Shown here: positions 61,115-64,000 of the stretch, one piece after another
How the letters are laid out: the number at the start of each line of letters is the position of its first letter
How positions within the stretch are numbered: position 1 is the stretch's first letter
Assembly (NCBI GenBank): GCA_964016985.1
Contig: OZ024828.1
Coordinates: 81,886,033-81,950,032 of the forward strand
DNA: 64,000 nt
Origin: Anodontia alba
Taxonomy: Eukaryota > Mollusca > Bivalvia > Lucinida > Lucinidae
Direction of reading: 5' to 3'
The notes under the pieces: generated by a model
Seen by the model: the letters and a program-made list of their open reading frames with translations, nothing else
What the model was told of the DNA's origin: nothing
The model's database searches: none
Made by a program: the position numbers and the translations under genes

Positions 61115-61320
61115 TGCATAGCTCCAGATAAGAAGCTTTTGTTCAGCCAAAAAGTATTGATAATTTGATTGGTTTCTTGTTTCTCCATGAAAACATGTTG
61201 TGGCACTCATTAGAAGCATCTTGCTGAGGCGCTTCTAATGAGTACCCACAACATATGTTTTCATGGAGAAATAAGAGAAATATTAACCTGATACCCACTC
61301 TAATCTGGAGCTATATATTC
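61115..61320. repeat. PAL-C palindrome
   Basis: TCCATGAAAACATGTTGTGGCACTCATTAGAAGCATCTTGCTGAGGCGCTTCTAATGAGTACCCACAACATATGTTTTCATGGA with the AGCTCCAGATAAGA...CTAATCTGGAGCT outer ends visible. These outer inverted bases are probably the true element termini. Confidence 0.85.
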
Positions 61321-61502
61321 AGAAAGATGACAAACCCAGCTTGCTTTCTGATAGAAAACAAGAAATATCTTTAAAAAAGATAAACGGCATAAGAGGTACT
61401 GGAATATGAATATTGAAGACCTTCTACTGAAGAAACATTTCTGTGAAAAAAAAAAAAAAATCCAACCAGCTCGTACTAGGTTTGGTTGCTATAGCAACAA
61501 GA

Positions 61503-61797
61503 GCCGGCCTCGGTGGCTCAGTTGGATGCGCCATCCAACTGGAGACCAGGAGGTCGCGGGTTCAACCCCCGCCGAGGTCGGCAACATTCTTTCGTGGAGA
61601 TTGATCATGAAATATTTTCTACGGTCATTCTCTCCCTTCCGCTGATTCAAGAAGGACAGTTGTCAGTTTCTGGCAAAAGAATGTGCACAATACTGGTTAA
61701 CCGCTTAGAGGACTAAGCCTGCCCAGTAAACGTGCTCGACATGACCCCACTGGGTTGACTGTGCCGTAAAACCTCAACACACACACAAAAAAAAAAA
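61503..61797 (+). mobile_element. SINE-1, youngest-looking copy
   Basis: Complete: GCCGGCCTCGGTGGCTCAGTTGG, GGGTTCAACCCCCGCCGAGG, body, CCGTAAAACCTCAACACACACAC and an A-rich tail. Exact 13-bp target duplication TATAGCAACAAGA at 61490-61502 and 61798-61810. A short deletion (GTGGTTAGGTAAACTGACC) before GCTCGACATGACCCC. Confidence 0.95.
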
Positions 61798-61810
61798 TAT
61801 AGCAACAAGA

Positions 61811-62815
61811 AGGATAACTCAGTGCTCCAGCTAGGATTTTAGGGCAGAGGGGTGCTGGATAGGGCACTTTTGCACGTGCAGGCAAAAAAATAGGGCACTT
61901 TTTTTTTCTTTGAAATGGTCAATTATCAGTACCATTATGATCTATAGTGTACTGTGCAATTCAGCCTCATGTAACATAGATCTATTACTTTATGTTTGAT
62001 CTAAGAAACAGTAAGGGTAACAGAGAAATAAATTAAAAGGGGTCTTACAATTTATATTTTTTATTTAGGACTGAACTTTGGGATTACCTCTCTTCAATGA
62101 GAGAAAAATCTGTGTATCACAATAGTAGCAGACACATTTTTTTTTTCCTTTGTAAAAGGACTGACTGTTCAGATATTTTAAGCTACAAGCAACTGGTTTA
62201 CATAGAGTGACCATTTAGTCACACAAATATTATTGTATCAATTAAATTTCAATTTTTATCGAGTTGTAGATCCTCTTCCTACCAAGTGCTCTAATCTAAA
62301 CAGATAATCACATTAAATATTACATTTCTACCTTTTTTTATGTAATTTATTAAATGGTTATTATTATCTTTTCTCTCTGATGTTCAAGACTTAGTATTAA
62401 ACTTGGAATTAAATCTCATAATAGTTGAGCCTCTGTATTACTGTTCAAGGGGAATAACTAGAAAAATTCTGCATCCGTCAGAAAACGGAGAAAGTGAATT
62501 CAGGACAAGAAAACTTCAGCAAACAACATCACCATCTCTCTCTCTCTCTCTCGCTCTTTCTCTCTCTCTCTCTTTTGATCGTTTAACTGTTTGCAATATT
62601 ACTGCATAATTAATTGGAATGGATTATTATTGTAAAGATGAATTAGTTTAACAACAATAGTGATCTAGCTTAATTTCATGGTGACTGAATGCACCATACT
62701 TCAAATAGCCGAAAAATAATGGTCTCTATTCATAAACTTTGAATAATCATTCGGCCCTCCAACACGTTGACTTTTCAGACGTGGGAAACACGTGGCCAAA
62801 TTACCAGGTGCAGAG
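61811..62815. other. Unassigned AT-rich stretch
   Basis: Unique-looking sequence with a degenerate (CT)n at 62526-62573. The open frame over 62403-62609 ends in that simple repeat and has no recognised motif. Confidence 0.4.
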
Positions 62816-63205
62816 TTTGTTACTATTTTTAGCTCCGCTTCAGGTAGGATGTTTTAGAATATCTCGATTTATACCTGATGAATTGTTTTCAAATAAAACA
62901 CAGAGTTCGCGGGAAATCAAGCTCTTTCTCATGGTGTCAGTGCTATTCTGCAATCTGGTTGGATTTTCGAGAACATTCAGAGAATGTTTTTCGTCAAAAT
63001 TCATGTACATTGTTCTGGTGACCCAGATTGACAGCAAAAACATTCTTTGAAAGACCAGATCGCAGAATAGTGCTTACACCACCAGAAAGATCTTGATTTC
63101 CTGCGTACTCTGCGCTTTATTTGAACAAATTCCAATCGGTATGAGAAGAGATATTCTAAAAAATCCTACCTGAAGCGGAGGCTAAAAATACGTAGTAATA
63201 TTTCT
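62816..63205. repeat. Foldback of about 390 bp
   Basis: Arm 1 (TACTATTTTTAGCTCCGCTTCAGGTAGGAT...GTGTCAGTGCTATTCTGC, 62820-62952) is mirrored by arm 2 (GCAGAATAGTGCTTACACC...ATCCTACCTGAAGCGGAGGCTAAAAATACGTAGTA, 63063-63206) around a 110-bp loop. Arms of about 135 bp with moderate divergence. Matches no other family in the window. Confidence 0.8.
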
Positions 63206-63206
63206 T

Positions 63207-63955
63207 CTTCGTGTCCTTTACGCTCTGACGCGATAGGCCGCTTACACCGTGAATAAATAAAAGGGGTGATCAACAAACCTATTACCTAGTTAAGAATGAA
63301 CAATATTATTTATGTTGCCAATATTTCTACCAAGCTTAAGGCATAGTTCCTGTTTATTTATTATATAAAATTAAACCATGCAATTTTACATCCCTTTTGC
63401 ACATAATACAAGGCACATGGTAATTCTGTATATTATGGACACAGTGGAGAGAAGTAAACTTGAACGTCCGTTGTTCGCTTAGCGTTTGGGCCGCTTATAT
63501 CAACATGTTACACTGTACAGAATTAAAAGCTCGTCTATAATCATGTATTTCATTGCAACTATTTTATTGGTATTATTTAAATTATGGGTATTTTTGTCCA
63601 TTGTTTAACATCTGCATTGCCATACTGTACAACTTTAAATAGATAAATGTCATAATTAAGTGATTGTTCAGTCACGAATATATTCGTCAAACATCGGTAA
63701 ATTCTATACTTACCCCTACTTATTTACAGAAGTTTACACATTTTTAACCAATCGCAAATTACTATTTATTCATTCGAGACTAATACCAATAAATATGTCA
63801 AAAGCCAGCTTATACAGCTATGCCGAAAAAAAAAACAAAATAAATAAATGAAAACAAAAATCTTGTTATCTGCTAACTTCGCCTGGAACTACTAATAGTC
63901 ACCTTTTTTGCACTTGACAGAAGACAGAAGCAGGAGACTAATGCACCATAATTAA
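63207..63955. other. Unassigned AT-rich stretch
   Basis: No gene or repeat family recognised; GC is very low from 63300 on. Confidence 0.4.
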
Positions 63956-64000
63956 TCACTAGAGCGCTAATCACAACTACAGCAGACGACACTTGAAATT
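63956..64000. repeat. PAL-B left end, cut by the window edge
   Basis: TCACTAGAGCGCTAATCACAACTACAGCAGACGACACTTGAAATT matches the left 40 bases of PAL-B. Confidence 0.7.

Larger units (their letters stand above)
52011..64000 (+). other. FBXL5: Inferred FBXL5 intron 9 (3' end not seen)
   Basis: No exon coding the remaining LRRs and the C-terminal cysteine region was recognised downstream of the exon-9 donor, although an exon of about 70 codons should leave an open frame of that size. The open frames that exist are explained by repeats. So the gene is taken to continue past the window. A split into two very short exons inside the window cannot be excluded. Confidence 0.6.

Noticed and set aside
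6034..61797. tRNA genes suggested by A- and B-box motifs (6334, 33000, 47260, 53680, 54190, 61510 and others)
   Set aside because: Each is the head of a SINE with a conserved body, tail and often a target duplication. The cloverleaf pairing at the acceptor stem is not intact.
62403..62609. Candidate last exon of FBXL5
   Set aside because: No LRR or C-terminal cysteine pattern, and it ends in a CT simple repeat.

Overview
The window is eukaryotic and AT-rich. It has spliced genes with GT-AG introns, tRNA-derived SINEs with target-site duplications, and many palindromic MITE-like repeats. Arrays with ATGCCCC-type and AGCTCACC-type ends are, from memory, typical of bivalve mollusc genomes. I would place it in a bivalve; the species cannot be fixed from the sequence. 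No bacterial operon, CRISPR array, rRNA gene or free-standing tRNA gene was seen.

Two genes are supported, arranged head to head around 19.75-19.97 kb. On the minus strand (19193-19753) is a one-exon gene for a 186-residue basic protein that resembles the sperm microtubule inner protein SPMIP1/ATP6V1FNB. On the plus strand, starting at 19974, is FBXL5, the F-box/LRR ubiquitin-ligase subunit that senses iron through a hemerythrin-like domain. Nine exons (19974 to 52010) join in frame to about 807 residues. All recognised hemerythrin iron ligands, the F-box and the first and middle LRRs are present. The last exon or exons, which in the vertebrate protein carry the C-terminal LRRs and Fe-S-binding cysteines, were not found and probably lie beyond position 64000. 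The 220 bp between the two start codons carries a palindromic CRE, an E-box and an ETS-like site and probably works as a bidirectional promoter.

Most of the rest is transposon-derived. 1-19 kb: tandem-array elements (36-1702, 6952-9825), scattered palindromes and SINEs, and no convincing gene. 20.1-27.4 kb (intron 1): a 2.3-kb element with about 460-bp terminal inverted repeats inserted into a SINE, then a nest of two tandem-array elements, one inserted cleanly into the other. 27.6-52 kb (introns 2-8): dense palindromes, SINEs and a partial copy of the exon-5 boundary. 52-64 kb: inferred intron 9, with the same repeat families and one long foldback.

The most unusual pattern is modular. Several palindrome families with different outer inverted repeats enclose the same hairpin core (GCAAACAGTGTAGACCC...). 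Three of them have TTAA-CC(C/T) ends like piggyBac-type MITEs. Family labels used below (PAL-A to PAL-K, SINE-1 to SINE-4, HEL-1 to HEL-3) are local names.
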